This document shows, in pieces, positions 31,346 through 42,338 of a stretch of 64,000 nucleotides of DNA. The position numbers and the translations under genes were made by a program. The notes beneath the pieces were generated by a model. That model made no database searches. It was not told the origin of the DNA and worked only from the letters and a program-made list of their open reading frames with translations. The DNA is taken from the NCBI GenBank assembly GCA_037349315.1, contig JBAIAC010000159.1, forward strand, positions 124,001 through 188,000, in the 5' to 3' direction. The DNA comes from Chelydra serpentina (taxonomy: Eukaryota; Chordata; Testudines; Chelydridae). Numbering within the stretch: position 1 is the first letter of the stretch; each line of letters starts with the position of its first letter.

Positions 31346-33477
31346 CCCGGCTCCGTGCTCACTGCGCCCCCGGGGCCGGGACAGGGCTGGGGGCTCTGGC
31401 CCCGCTGGGCTCTGGCTGGGGGGAGCAGGGTGCAGGGCACAGAGCAGCTCCCCAGACACACACCATGGGGCCATTTAGCGGCTGGAGGGATCAGGGTTGT
31501 TGTGCTGGGGAGGGGCCTGGGCAGGGCCGGATCTGACGGGAGGGAGGGGGCAGGACCCCAGGGGGGGCTCTGGGGGTGGGGGAGACCCCTGGGGGAGGCT
31601 GTGGGTTCCCAGTCCCAGGGCAGACTGGGTCCTTCCCCAGGGGTGGGGGCAGTGGGGAGGAGGCAGAGGAGAGCGGGAGCCCCAAGCCCCTTTCCCAGGG
31701 GAGAGGCAGCTGCAGAGGGGGGGATGCTCCCGCCCCCCTGGAGAGGCCAGACTGCAGCCCAACAGCACAGACACCCCAGCCAGGGGGACAGGGCTGGGAT
31801 GGGATGGGGGGGCTGTCAGTGAGCTGGGCCATAGGAGCTATAGGGGCTTGCGGGCGGGGGCAGCGCATGGAGCGGGGGCAGCGCATGGAGCCGACTCTTC
31901 CTGTGCCCCCACGCGTCCCGCCAGGGGCCGCAGAGACGCCAGCAGCCAGCCGCGTCCGGGTGTCTCATGGGGCTATGGCAGGCTGGCTGCGCCCGGCCGG
32001 AGCCTGCACCTTGCACCACCCCCCGCCCCTAAATTCCCTCCCCAACCCCGCACCCCCTCCTGCAGCCCAATCCCCTGCCCCAACACCCTCCTGCACCAAA
32101 CTCCCTTGTAAGACTTGTATACAAGGGCCCCACAAAATCGAATAGCCCCTGCCCCCCAGGAGAGTTAATGCGGCCCTGCCATTGGGTACTGGTGTCTCCG
32201 TCACTTTCTGTCCCAAAGTGCCATCTGCTGTTTCCCAGCCGCCCGGCCCCACCCCAGAGGTGGCTGCATTTCTGTGGGGGGAATTGTCCCCAGTGTTATC
32301 GGGGTGCAGTGAGCTCTGGGATCCTAGTGGGGGAGTGTCCCAGAGAGCGGGGAGAGGAGGCCATGGAGGTCCCTGTCAGCTGCTCCCATGGGCTGTCCCC
32401 AGGGCATGAATCTGTGTGAGTCACTCAGAGCCTGGCCTGCTGCTCCTACTGCCGGCCAAGGCCCCCCCGCCATGGAGTCTCCTCTCTCCAGCGCCCCACA
32501 CGGACCACCCTGGCCCTGCTCCTGCCCCCCACCGCCCCCAGGCTATTCACCATCCTGCTGCTGTGCTAACCAAAGTCTGTGTCGCACCTAACTATGGTGC
32601 ATCTAGGGCAGCCCCATGGGCCAGACAGAGCCCAGCCCTGGGCACTAGGACTCCTGGGTTCCAGACCAGCTCTGAGTACAGGCCCCTGCTGACGCCAGCC
32701 CTGGAGCACGGCCCCCCTGGGCTTTCCCTGCGCAGGCTCCATCTGGGAGGGCAAGTGGACAGGGTTGTGTGAAGGGCCGGGGGAGGGAGGGACTGGCTGG
32801 CTCAGGGGGCTGGGACATGGGGCCGCTGCAGTCCAGGGCCGTCAATCCGGTGTCAGCGTGACAGTCCCTGGGCAATCGCCCACAGCCCAGGGGAGACGTT
32901 TCTCCGGCCCCGCGACCCAGAAAGGGTTAATGCTCTATGCCGTTTCACACCCCGTCCACTTGTGGGTGGACAGACGGACAGACTGACGCTCCCCGGCCCT
33001 CCTGGCCCGACTCTGCCCAGCGCCCGGTGATGCCGGGTTGGCGCCGCGCTGCCACTGGCCGAGCCCGGAGGCGCTAACCCCGGCCCAGCCTCGCTGCTTG
33101 TTCGTGCGTCAGTGGGACACCAGGGTCCCAGGGGCGTCATTGCGGGGCCAGGGACTTTCCACCCGAAAGCACCCGGCCTGCAGCCTGGCTGGGATCCAGG
33201 GCCTGGCCCAGCCCCAAACCTGCACCGGAGAGCAATAAACTACGAGAGAAATGCAGCCCCGGTCGGTGTCCTCACCCCACGGTTCAGAGCGGGACACTGA
33301 GAGAGGGACTTGTCAGAAACCACAGAGCTGGGAGAGAACCCAGGAGTCCTGGCTCCCAGCCCGCCCCCCTTAATTCTAACCCACCAGCCCCCACACCACT
33401 CCCAGAGCTGAGGAGAGAACCCAGGAGCTCTGTCTCCCCCCACCCACCCCCACATGCTAAAGACAAGCATGGGGCTC
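31346..33477. other. Intergenic region, no gene recognised
   Basis: GC-rich, with antisense MIR-head units at 33318-33440. An isolated AATAAA at 33233-33238 on the plus strand, in AGAGCAATAAACTACG, could mark the end of an unrecognised transcript. I found no exon that supports one. Confidence 0.45.
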
Positions 33478-34415
33478 TGTGAAGGAAGGAGCGAGGTGGA
33501 TGTGACCTGGGAGGCTTGCGGGGGAGGTTCCCTGAGACCTGCTGCATTGGGGATGGGAGACTTTACCTGGGGCTGTGACATGAGCCCGGAGGGGGGTGGG
33601 GAGGTGACACCTTTGGCTGGGAGAATGGACAGAGGTGAGAGGAGGGGCCCCCGGGGGAGGGGAAGAGAGCCTGTGTCACGGACTCACAGGTCGTGCCCTC
33701 TCTTGGCCCCATGCGGTCCGTGGGGGGTGCCCCTTTCAGTGAGACAGCCCTTCTCGGGGGTCCACTCTCTCTCGGGGTCCAGCCCCTCCACCTCCTGGAT
33801 CCACACCTCTCTGAGCCTTAGCACGCCTGTCTCTCACCGTGGGCCCCTCAGGGAGTCCACGCACTCTGGACCCCCAGGCCTCCACCCCCGAAGGGGACGA
33901 TGCAACCCTGTTCTCTAGCCCAGAGTGACTCTCAGCCAGCGTCAAACTGGGGGGATGATTGAGCGTTGAACACAGCACAGGAACTCACAGGGCCTCAGGC
34001 CTGGCCTCCCTCAGCCCAGCACATCCAGCTCTCTCCTGTATCCCGGTGGGCTCTGCCTGCTTCCTCTCTCCAGCCCAGAGCCCCCTGCTTCCCAGCTGGG
34101 CTGTGGATATCACTGGCCCCAAGCCCCACCTCTGTCCATTGTCTTCTCTCCAGGTAAACAGCCCTGCAAACAGGGTGTCTGGGCCTCTTCTCTGTGTCTG
34201 CCCCCCCCCCCCATGGCTGGACCCCCCCTCCCCCCCGGGCTCCTCTCTTCACATCCTATTGTTCTCCCACTGGCCAGAACTGGGTCCCCAGTTCCCTCGC
34301 CAGTCCCCTGTAACAACAAACTCCCTCTCCCATCACCTCATTAAACCCGTAACACCCACAGAAACTGAGTCCCACCCCCTTTGCATGCAACCCTAGGAAA
34401 CCAAGAAAACCCCCC

Positions 34416-34977
34416 TGTGACGAACTAGGACTGTTGTTAATGTTTTCCCTGAGTACTGTGTGGGTGCCTCGGTTTCCCTATGCAGTGCTTGAGTATCTAG
34501 GTGGTGGGACAAGGGTGCATGATTGTTACAGAGGGGCCTGGACACAGAGAATGGCCGTCACTCTGTATCCTAGCAACTGATGGCCCCGGGCCCTCCCCTG
34601 CAAAGGTGGGAGCTAAAGGTGTTGGAACAAAGGGATCAGGTGACCTCCTGGCCCGGGAAGGAGACAAAGGGGGAGGAGGGGCTGGACAGTTTCAGTTTGG
34701 AGCTGGCTGGGGAACATGCAGGGAAGCGCAGACAGGGTCTGGCCTCTCTGCCCCCCGTTTGGAGCTGTGGGGTGAAATGCAGGGAGCCCCAGGCTGGGGT
34801 CTAAGCTCCCTGCCCCCCGGAAGGGCCCGACTGAGGGGTCCTGGGTGTACTGACAAGCTCTGTTTGGACTGTGTTCCTGGCATCTCTAATAAACCTTCAG
34901 TTCTACTGGCTGGCTGAGACTCCCAGTGAATCCGGGGAAGAGGGGTGCAGGGCCGGACTCCCCTATACTCCGTGACA
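34416..34977 (+). mobile_element. Solo LTR-A inside LTR-B
   Basis: A 562-bp LTR flanked by CCCCC at 34411-34415 and 34978-34982. The empty-site sequence survives in the other LTR-B at 43877-43890 (six Cs before ATAGGC), exactly as expected for a 5-bp duplication. Confidence 0.97.
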
Positions 34978-35019
34978 CCCCCATAGGCAACAAGGAAAAC
35001 AGGAAACCCCCGCATGCCC

Positions 35020-35760
35020 TCACATCTCTCCCCCGTTCGAGTCTGAACGGAGCAGGGTCACGTAGCCGGTGACCTGGGGAAGTTCAGGGCCCCCGCTCCG
35101 TGATAAAGTGTCTGCTATAACATTGGCACTCCCCCTCACATGGGCCACCTCCATGACATAACCCTGAAGGAGAAGGATCCATCTCAGCAGCTTGGCATTA
35201 GCCCCTTTCATCTGGTGCAGCCACGTCAGGGTGAATGGTCCGTGTACACCGTGAAGCGCCGCCCAAATCGATACGGCTGCAGTTTTTTGAGGGCCCACAC
35301 CATGGCCAGGCATTTCTTCTCCATGGCCACATAGTGCTGCTCCCGGGGCAGCAGCTTCTTGCTCAGGTACACAATGGGGTGTCTCTCCCCCTTAATATCA
35401 GTTTGCATCAGCATCGCACCCAGCCCCGTGTCTGAGGCATCGGTGAACACCAGGAAGGGTTTGTTAAAGTCCGGGATTACCAGCACCGGGCCCTGGATAA
35501 GTGCCTCCCTTCACTGCACACAGAGCCCTCTGGCACTGCTTGGTCCAGACCACCTTGTCCGGCTTCCCCTTCCTACAAAGCTTTGTTAGGGGAGCTGCCA
35601 GGGAGCTAAATTGGGGTACAAACCTCCGGTAGTACCCCGCCATCCCAATGAAAGCCTGGACCTGCTCCTTAGTCTGGGGAGCGGGCCAGTCCTTGATTGC
35701 CTCCACTTTGGCCGGCTCCGGCTTCAGGTGGCCCAGGTAGGACACCTCTGCCATCCCCAC
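35020..35760 (-). pseudogene. Element B RT thumb and RNase H remnants
   Basis: Frames at 35464-35760 ([30 protein letters not shown]), 35226-35486 ([31 protein letters not shown]) and 35020-35313 (ARVRGSANVIADTLSR-like end) are the polymerase tail, broken by frameshifts. The RNase H first aspartate is intact here. The fingers and palm including YIDD are missing: near 35800-35835 the LTPAQQAEI segment joins directly to the thumb. This deletion has different end points from the one shared by copies 1 and 3. Confidence 0.85.
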
Positions 35761-35981
35761 CTTGCACTCTTCAGCTTTTATGGTCAGTCCTGCATCCTGG
35801 AGGCGACCCAGCCCCCTCTGATCTCTGCCTGCTGGGCAGGGGTTAGCTGGTCAGAGGGGAATCGATTCCAGCGAGGGGTCAGCCCCAGCTTCAGGGAGGA
35901 GTCCCACCAGGGGATCCTCTCCCTTCTCCCACTGCCCACACACAGCCAGCACCAACTTCTCCCTGTCTCAGGATGGTTTCA

Positions 35982-36857
35982 TCATGTTGACATGATACAC
36001 CCGCCCCGGTTGGACAGTTCCACTACATAGTTCACCTCGTTTACCTGTCTGATGACATTGAAGGGGTCGTCCCAGGCAGCTTGCAGCTTGTTCTTCCTCA
36101 CGGGGGTGAGGAGCATCACCTGGTCCCCGGTGGCATAGGAGCGGGCACGCGCTGAGCGGTCATACCAGACCTTCTGCTTCCTCTGTGCCCTTGCTAGGTT
36201 TCCCCTAGCCAAGCCCATGAGCTCCCCGAGCTTCTCCCGGAGAGTCAGTACATACTCCACCACTGATTCTCCATCGGGAGAGGCCTTCCCCTCCCGCTCA
36301 GCCTTCATCAAGTCCAGGGGTCCCCTCACTCTCCTCCCATACAGCAACTCAAACGGGGAAAACCCTGTGGATTCCTGGGGCACTTCTCTGTATGCAAACA
36401 GCAGGTGAGGGAAGTACTTGTCCCATTCCTGCGGGTGCTGGTCTATAAAGGTTTTCAGCATCCTCTTTAAGGTCTCATTGAACCTCTCCACCAGCCCGTT
36501 GGACTGGGGGTGGTACACTGAGGCCCAGGGGTGTTGGACCCCACACTTTTCCCAAAAGCTCTGGAGCAGGGTTGACATGAAGTTAGACCCCTGGTCCGGA
36601 AGGACCTCTTTGGGGAGCCCCACTCTGCTGAAGATGGTCAGCAACGCATCTGCCACGGTGTCTGCCTCGATAGAGGACAAGGCCACCGCCTCGGGGTAGC
36701 ATGTAGCAAAATCTACCACCACCAGAATGTATTTCTTCCCTGTCCGGGTCACCCTGCTGAGGGGCCCCACTATGTCCACAGCCACCTTCTGGAAAGGCTC
36801 CTCTATGATGGGCAAAGGTCTCAGAGGGGCTTTACCCTTATCCCGGGCCTTCCCCAC
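35982..36857 (-). pseudogene. Element B integrase
   Basis: A 291-codon frame with the whole catalytic core. The first aspartate is present in AVDIVGPLSR, the second in LPDQGSNF and the glutamate in [11 protein letters not shown]. It is followed by the C-terminal barrel ([28 protein letters not shown]). It ends shortly after the RGGCIMST segment. The zinc-binding N-terminus lies upstream in another frame, beyond a frameshift near 36960. Integrase inserts the cDNA into the host chromosome. Of the four coding copies here, only this one has the DDE set. Confidence 0.9.
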
Positions 36858-37798
36858 CCTCTGGCAGGAGTCACAGGACCGGCAGTACTGTTGGACCGCC
36901 TCAGAGACCCCAGGCCAGTAAAAGTTCTGCAGCAGCCTCTGCCTGGTGCGACGGATGCCCTGATGCCCCGCAAGGGGATATCATGGGCCAAGTACAACAG
37001 TTTGCGGCGGTACCTCTGGGGGACCACCAATTGCCTACTGGCTTTCCAGGGATCAGTCTGCCCTGCGTCAGCCCATTCCCGGTACAGGAATCCCTTCTCC
37101 CACAGGAATCTCTCCTGGCCGTCCTCCCCCTTAGATCCAGCACCGCTGTGGCCAGCCAGGGCCCTCAGCTTCTCCAAGGAGGGATCCTCCTGCCACTGCA
37201 TCTGGAATTCAGCTGCTGGGTTTGAGGGCACTGCCCTGGTTGGTGGTGCCTCAGTTTCCCCAACTTGGGCCGGGCGGTCCAGCCCTACCCTCAGTAACTT
37301 GCACCCCCCTTGGGAGGTCCCTGCATTCTTCGCTGGCTCTGGCTCGGCGATCTCCTCCCCCTGGCACATCGTAAGGTCTGGAGGGCAGATGTCGCACAGC
37401 TGCTCCAACCCCACCAGGTTATACACGTCCTCTGTGGTTGCGGCCCCTGCGCCCTTCCCCCACTTGCGGAGATATTCCCCCAGCAGGTCGGCGACCTCCT
37501 TGTAAGTGACACCTGAGGCCTTGCGTACGCCCCGGAATCGTTTCCTGTGCGCCTCGGGGGTCAGCTCGAACTTCAGCAGCAAAGCCTGTTTGAACAGGCC
37601 ACAGTCCCCCGTCTCCATCCCATCCATTTGGCTGAATGCCTCGACGGCCTTGGGACCCAGCAGGGGGGTCAGACAGCAGAGCCTGTCTGGGGGGTCAATC
37701 CGGTTCAGATCACAAGCCTTCTCAAAGGCTGTGAGATAGGCATCGATATCCGCCCCCTCCCTGAACTGCGGCAGCAGTTTGGTGTCTAGATTCCCCAC
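36821..37798 (-). pseudogene. Element B capsid with SCAN-like segment
   Basis: A 325-codon frame. Residues 1-60 ([40 protein letters not shown]) form the Gypsy capsid N-terminal part. Residues 65-140 (ALLLKFELTPEAHRKRFRG, VTYKEVADLLGEYLRKW, TEDVYNLVGLEQLCDICP) match the SCAN pattern of RFR ... L..L...WL ... EQ....LEQFL..LP. The capsid stops abruptly after the ICPPDL segment, so the C-terminal capsid helix, zinc knuckle and protease are missing. The frame then enters the pre-integrase region. Confidence 0.82.
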
Positions 37799-37959
37799 CC
37801 CACTGGCATCTCAGGGCCCTTCCCCACTTACCCCACGGCAGGCCCGCTTGGCCCACTGCTCCTCCAATTGCAACTCATTCTTCCTCTGTTCCCCCCGGTC
37901 CTCTCGTTCTCTCTCTCGGTCCACCAGTCTCCGCTCTCCCAGTTCCAGTCCCTTCGCTT

Positions 37960-38304
37960 TCAGCTCCAGCTCCAGTCTCCGCAGCTCCTCTGGGGAGGAA
38001 CCTGACTGGGGTCTCCCTGTGCGGACTGGGGAGTCGGGTCCGATGCACTCCCGGTCGCTACACAGACTGCCCCACGGCTACTCCCCGGCTCTCCGGGTAC
38101 CTCGAGAGCCCCACTAGGGTCTGGAGCCTGTTCCTCAGACTGCTCAGTCTCTACAAGCTGAGCAATCAGCTGCTCCTTAGAGAGCCTCCCCACGCTCAGC
38201 CCTCTCTCCCTGCACAGACGTGCCAGGTTGCTCTCACGGAGCTGGTTATGGGCCATTTCCAGGCTGGTTCCTTTCAATCCCCTCGTTCTATCGCTGCCAG
38301 CCAC
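37960..38304 (-). pseudogene. Element B gag N-terminus
   Basis: Begins near MAHNQLRESNLARLCRERG and has a SAP-like helix pair (LARLCRERGLSVGRLSKEQLIAQLVE). It is homologous to the MAYR... start of family A, which shows the two element families are related although their LTRs and primers differ. Confidence 0.7.
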
Positions 38305-38361
38305 TCACTGCCAAGCGCCTACGGCCGCAGCCAACGGTCTACAGGGTGCATCCGCCAGCCG

Positions 38362-38374
38362 TCCTCTGCTACCA
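38362..38374 (-). other. Primer-binding site of element B, initiator tRNA-Met type
   Basis: The minus strand reads TGGTAGCAGAGGA three bases after the LTR, complementary to the 3' end of vertebrate initiator tRNA-Met (...TCCTCTGCTACCA, from memory). This is the commonest primer of Ty3/Gypsy elements. Confidence 0.8.
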
Positions 38375-39045
38375 CATTGTCACGTGGACTCACAGGTCGT
38401 GCCCTCTCTTGCCCCGTGCGGTCCGTGGCGGGGTGCCCCTTTCAGTGAGACAGCCTGTCACGGAGTGTGGGGAAGTCCGGCCCTGCACCCCTCTTCCCTG
38501 GATTCACTGGGAGTCTCAGCCAGCCAGTAGAACAGAAGGTTTATTAGAGATGCCAGGAACACAGTCCAACCAGAGCTTGTCAGTACATCCAGGACCCCTC
38601 CTGCGGGCCCTACCGGGGGGCAGGGAGCTTAGACCCCAGCCTGGGGCTCCCTGCATTTCACCCCACAGCTCCAAACGGGGCAGGGAGGCCAGACCCTGTC
38701 TGCCTCTCTCCCCTCTTCTCCGGCCAGCCCCAAACTGAAACTGTCCAGCCCCTCCTCCCCCTTTCTCCTTCCTGGGCCAGGAGGTCACCTGATCCCTTTG
38801 TTCGAACACCTTCAGCTCTCACCTTTGCAGGGGAGGGGCCGGGCCATCTGTTGCTAGGAGACCGAGTGTCGGCCCTTCTCTGTGTCCAGGCCCCTCTGTA
38901 ACAATCATGCACACTTGTCCCACCACCTAGCTACACAGGCACTGCATAGGGGAAACCGAGGCACGCACACAATACTCAGGGAAAACATTAACAACAGTCC
39001 TAGTTCGTCACATCTCTCCCCCCTTTGAGACCGAACTGAGCGGGG

Positions 39046-40116
39046 TCACTTTAGCCAGTGACCTGGGGAAGTTCGAACCTGGTCACACCAGGCCGTTCCA
39101 GTTCGACGTGCTTCCTTAGGTCGGGTGGGCTGGATGGCACCCGCAGGCCGCATGTGGGAAGGTTTATGCGGCCCGTGCCCTTTTCCCATCCCAAAACCCC
39201 TGGGGTTCAAGCTGAGATCAGGTTTTTTCCCAGCGCTCCAGTTTGGAGGGCTGTGATTCGGGCGCTTTTGGTTAAGAGCCTCCCTTTTGATCTGGTCCCC
39301 TCTCTGCCCATGTGTCTCTGTCACCAGCCGCTCGGCATCGGCCCCTTTTCCTGGATGCAGCCACGTTGGGGCGGAATGGTGACTATACCCTGTAAAGCGC
39401 CACCCAAATAGATCCGGCTGCTGCTTCTTAAGGGCCTGCCCCATGGCCAGGCATTCCTTCTCTATGGCCTGACCGTTCTGCCTCCAGGGCAGCCGCTCCT
39501 TGCTCAGATACCCGATGGGGTATCTCTCCCCCTTCGCATAGGCCTGCATCAGCACCGCGCCCAGCCCTGTGTCTGAGGCTTCGGTGGACATTGTACAGGG
39601 CTTGGCCCGGTCTGGGTTTACTCGATCTATTGGGCCCTGGATTAGAGCCTCCTTCAGCGCACAGAGAGCCCTCTGGCCCTGCTCGGTCCAGACTGCCTCG
39701 TCTGGCTTCCCCTTCTTACCTAGCTCTGTGATGGGGGCAGCTAGGGAGCTAAAGGGGGGTACAAACCTCTGGTGGTACCCCACCATCCCGCTAAAGGCCT
39801 GGACCTGTTTCTTGGTTTGGGGAACAGGCCAATCTCTGATCGCCTCCACCTTGGCCAGCCCTGGGCTGTTGAATGACTGGTTCACCTCTAAAGCCAGCCT
39901 GTCCTTGGCCTCTCTCTCCAGGTTCTGGGCTCTTTTCCCAGTTACTTTGAATGGGGGACACCTGATGGGAGGATGGGCTCCCATCTCAGGGGAGAGATCC
40001 ATCAGGGGGTCTTCCCCCTTTTCCTCCCAATCGTCCCTTACCGGTTCTAGGGGTCCCCTTACTCTCCTCCCATACCACAGCTTGAAAGGGAAGCCCCCTG
40101 GTGATTCCTGGGGCAC
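39046..40116 (-). pseudogene. Copy 3 pol tail with shared RT deletion
   Basis: A 356-codon frame with the same junctions as copy 1: GRRVRGPLEPVRD to DPLMDLSPEMG, and LALEVNQSFNSPG to AKVEAIRDWPVPQ. The catalytic YIDD region is absent. The RNase H motif reads TEAS. Confidence 0.87.
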
Positions 40117-40507
40117 TTCCCTTTGCCATCGGTGGGGCAGGTACTTGTTCCTGTGGATGCTGATTTATGCAAGTCCTCAGCATCATCCTCACGGTCCCCT
40201 GAACTCTCTCCACCAGCCCGTTGGACTGAGGGTGATATGCAGAGGCCCAGGTGGGCCAGACCCCACCTTTCTCCCACACGCCCCGGAGCCGGGCTGAGAT
40301 GACCTCGGATCCCTGATCTGTAAAGACCTCGCTGGGGACCCCCATTCTGCTGAAGATGGTCAGCAGCACGTCTGCCTCGGTGTCTGTCCCGGTGGAGGAC
40401 AGAGCCACCACCTCTGGGTAGCGGGTGGCGAAATCCATCACCACCAGGATGCATTTCTTCCCTGACCAGGTTGCCCTGCTGAGGGGGCCCACCCTATTCA
40501 TAGCCAC
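39986..40507 (-). pseudogene. Copy 3 integrase core
   Basis: A 173-codon frame from [18 protein letters not shown] to the [12 protein letters not shown] motif. The first catalytic aspartate is asparagine, as in copies 1 and 4. The catalytic glutamate is retained. Confidence 0.85.
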
Positions 40508-40543
40508 CTTCTGGAAAGGTTCCTCTCTGATGGGCAGGGACCT

Positions 40544-42338
40544 TCAGGGATCTTCTCCCTTACCCTGGGCCAGGTACAATAGCCGGTGATGATACTTCTG
40601 GGGCCCCACCGGCTGCCTCCTGATTCCCCACAGTTCTACTTCCCCTTGGGGAGCCCATTCCCCGCACAGGAATCCCTTCTCCCACAGGGATCTGTCTCTG
40701 CAGTCTTCCCCAAGGGGGTTTGCAGCGCTGTGGCCAGCAAGTTCCCCAAGCTTCTCCAAGGCGGGATCCCCCTGCAGCTCACTGGCCAGGCCTGGGGTCA
40801 CCGCCCCACTGAGCCCTGTCCCTGGTGGCTCCCTCCCTGCCGTGGAATCACTTCCCGGCAGCACCTCTGGACCAGGCAAGCCTGGTTGACAGCCGTCCTG
40901 CCCTGCCTGTGTGTCCCCCCACTCAGCTGGGGTCTCTGCTCCCCCGGTGCTCAGCGCTGCCCTGGCTGTCCCTGTGGGGCCAGGCAGCGAGCTCGCTGCT
41001 TTGCTCTCTGCATCAGAGACTGCCTGAGTCACCTTTTCATTGTGCAGGGGGGTGGGGAGCATCTCTCTGTCCCACCTCGCCCTAGGGGTCTGGTTACAGG
41101 CAGGCAGGTAACCGGGGCCTGGCAGCTCCTCCCCCCTGCCAGCCAGGTCATTTGCATTTTTACTGACCATTTCCCTCTTAGCCAATTGGTTTCCTGAGTT
41201 CAAATTTAAATCCTCAGCCGTTACAGGGCCAGGGCCTGAATCCTGTCCCAAAGATACACAGTCACCCCCCAACAGCACTTCACCGCTGATATCCTGGAGA
41301 ACCCCAACCACCAGCCAGCCCGACCCCTCCTGGGTCTGCACAGGGATCTGGCCCATAGGCAGGGCGAATGGTTCCATCCTGGGATCCTCACCCAGGTCAC
41401 ACAGCCCCTCAGCATCTGGTGGGGGTGCCCAACCCGGGGCCTGACCACAGTTCTCTCTGTCCCGGGGTCTTCCCACCCCGCAAATGTCTCTCCATTGACC
41501 ATCACCTTCCGCTCCCACTGGGGGTCCATAGGGCTTGAGTCCAGGGCCAGGAGTGGAAATCCGTCCACCATCCCACCCATCTGGCTGGCGGAGTTTATGG
41601 CCTTGGGACCCAGCAAGGGGGTTAGATCCCGGGGCTTTTCCGCAGGGTCTCCCTGGTTCTAATCACCAGCCTGCTCCAAGGCAGTGAGGTGGGCCTCCAC
41701 ATCCCCACCCTCCTTAACTAGGGGCAGCAATTTAGGATTGACGTTCCCTGCGGAGCTGGCACCCCGGGATCTGTCCCCACTTACCCCTGGCCCGTCCCCT
41801 ATGCCTCTCCGTTCCACCACCGCAAGTTCACGCTGCTGCTGCTGCTTCTTCTGTAGGTCTTTCTCGGGCTCTTGCTGTCTCTTACCATCCTCTTGCTCTT
41901 TTGGACTCAGCTCCAGTTTCATCCGTCTCCGATCCCCTGCTGGGGAACCCGATCGTGAAGACCCCCGTCTGGTTGGGGGGACCAGACTCTTGGGGATGCC
42001 AGGCTATCACTCCAGCTGCTCCCAGATCCTGCTGTAGCCCCATTGGGGTCAGGAATTTGCTCCCTGGAATGGTCATCCTCCTCCAGCCGCGTGATTAACT
42101 GGGCTTTAGTGAGCTTTCCAATGTGTATCCCTCTCTTTTTGCAGAGGGTTACAATGCTCTTCTTAAGGAGAAGGCGATACGCCATCACGTCACTGCTCCC
42201 AAGTTGCTGTGGATCCACAGGCCTGTGTGCTCTTAGCTCCCCACGGTTTCCAGGAAGAACCCCAAGTGTGCCAGCCCTTCTCCAGGTCACCGCCTCTTTG
42301 CCAGGGTCGAGCTGCAGCTCCTGCACCCCTGGGTCCAC
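40544..42338 (-). pseudogene. Copy 3 gag/protease-like region, frameshifted
   Basis: Frames 41919-42338, 41659-41922, 41221-41616 and 40544-41518 together cover the same content as 6347-7732. An in-frame TAG after ALEQAGD is shared with the element at 52801. Copy 1 has TGG there. Confidence 0.75.

Noticed and set aside
33233..33238. AATAAA as the end of another gene
   Set aside because: No exon or splice acceptor supporting a transcript was found upstream.
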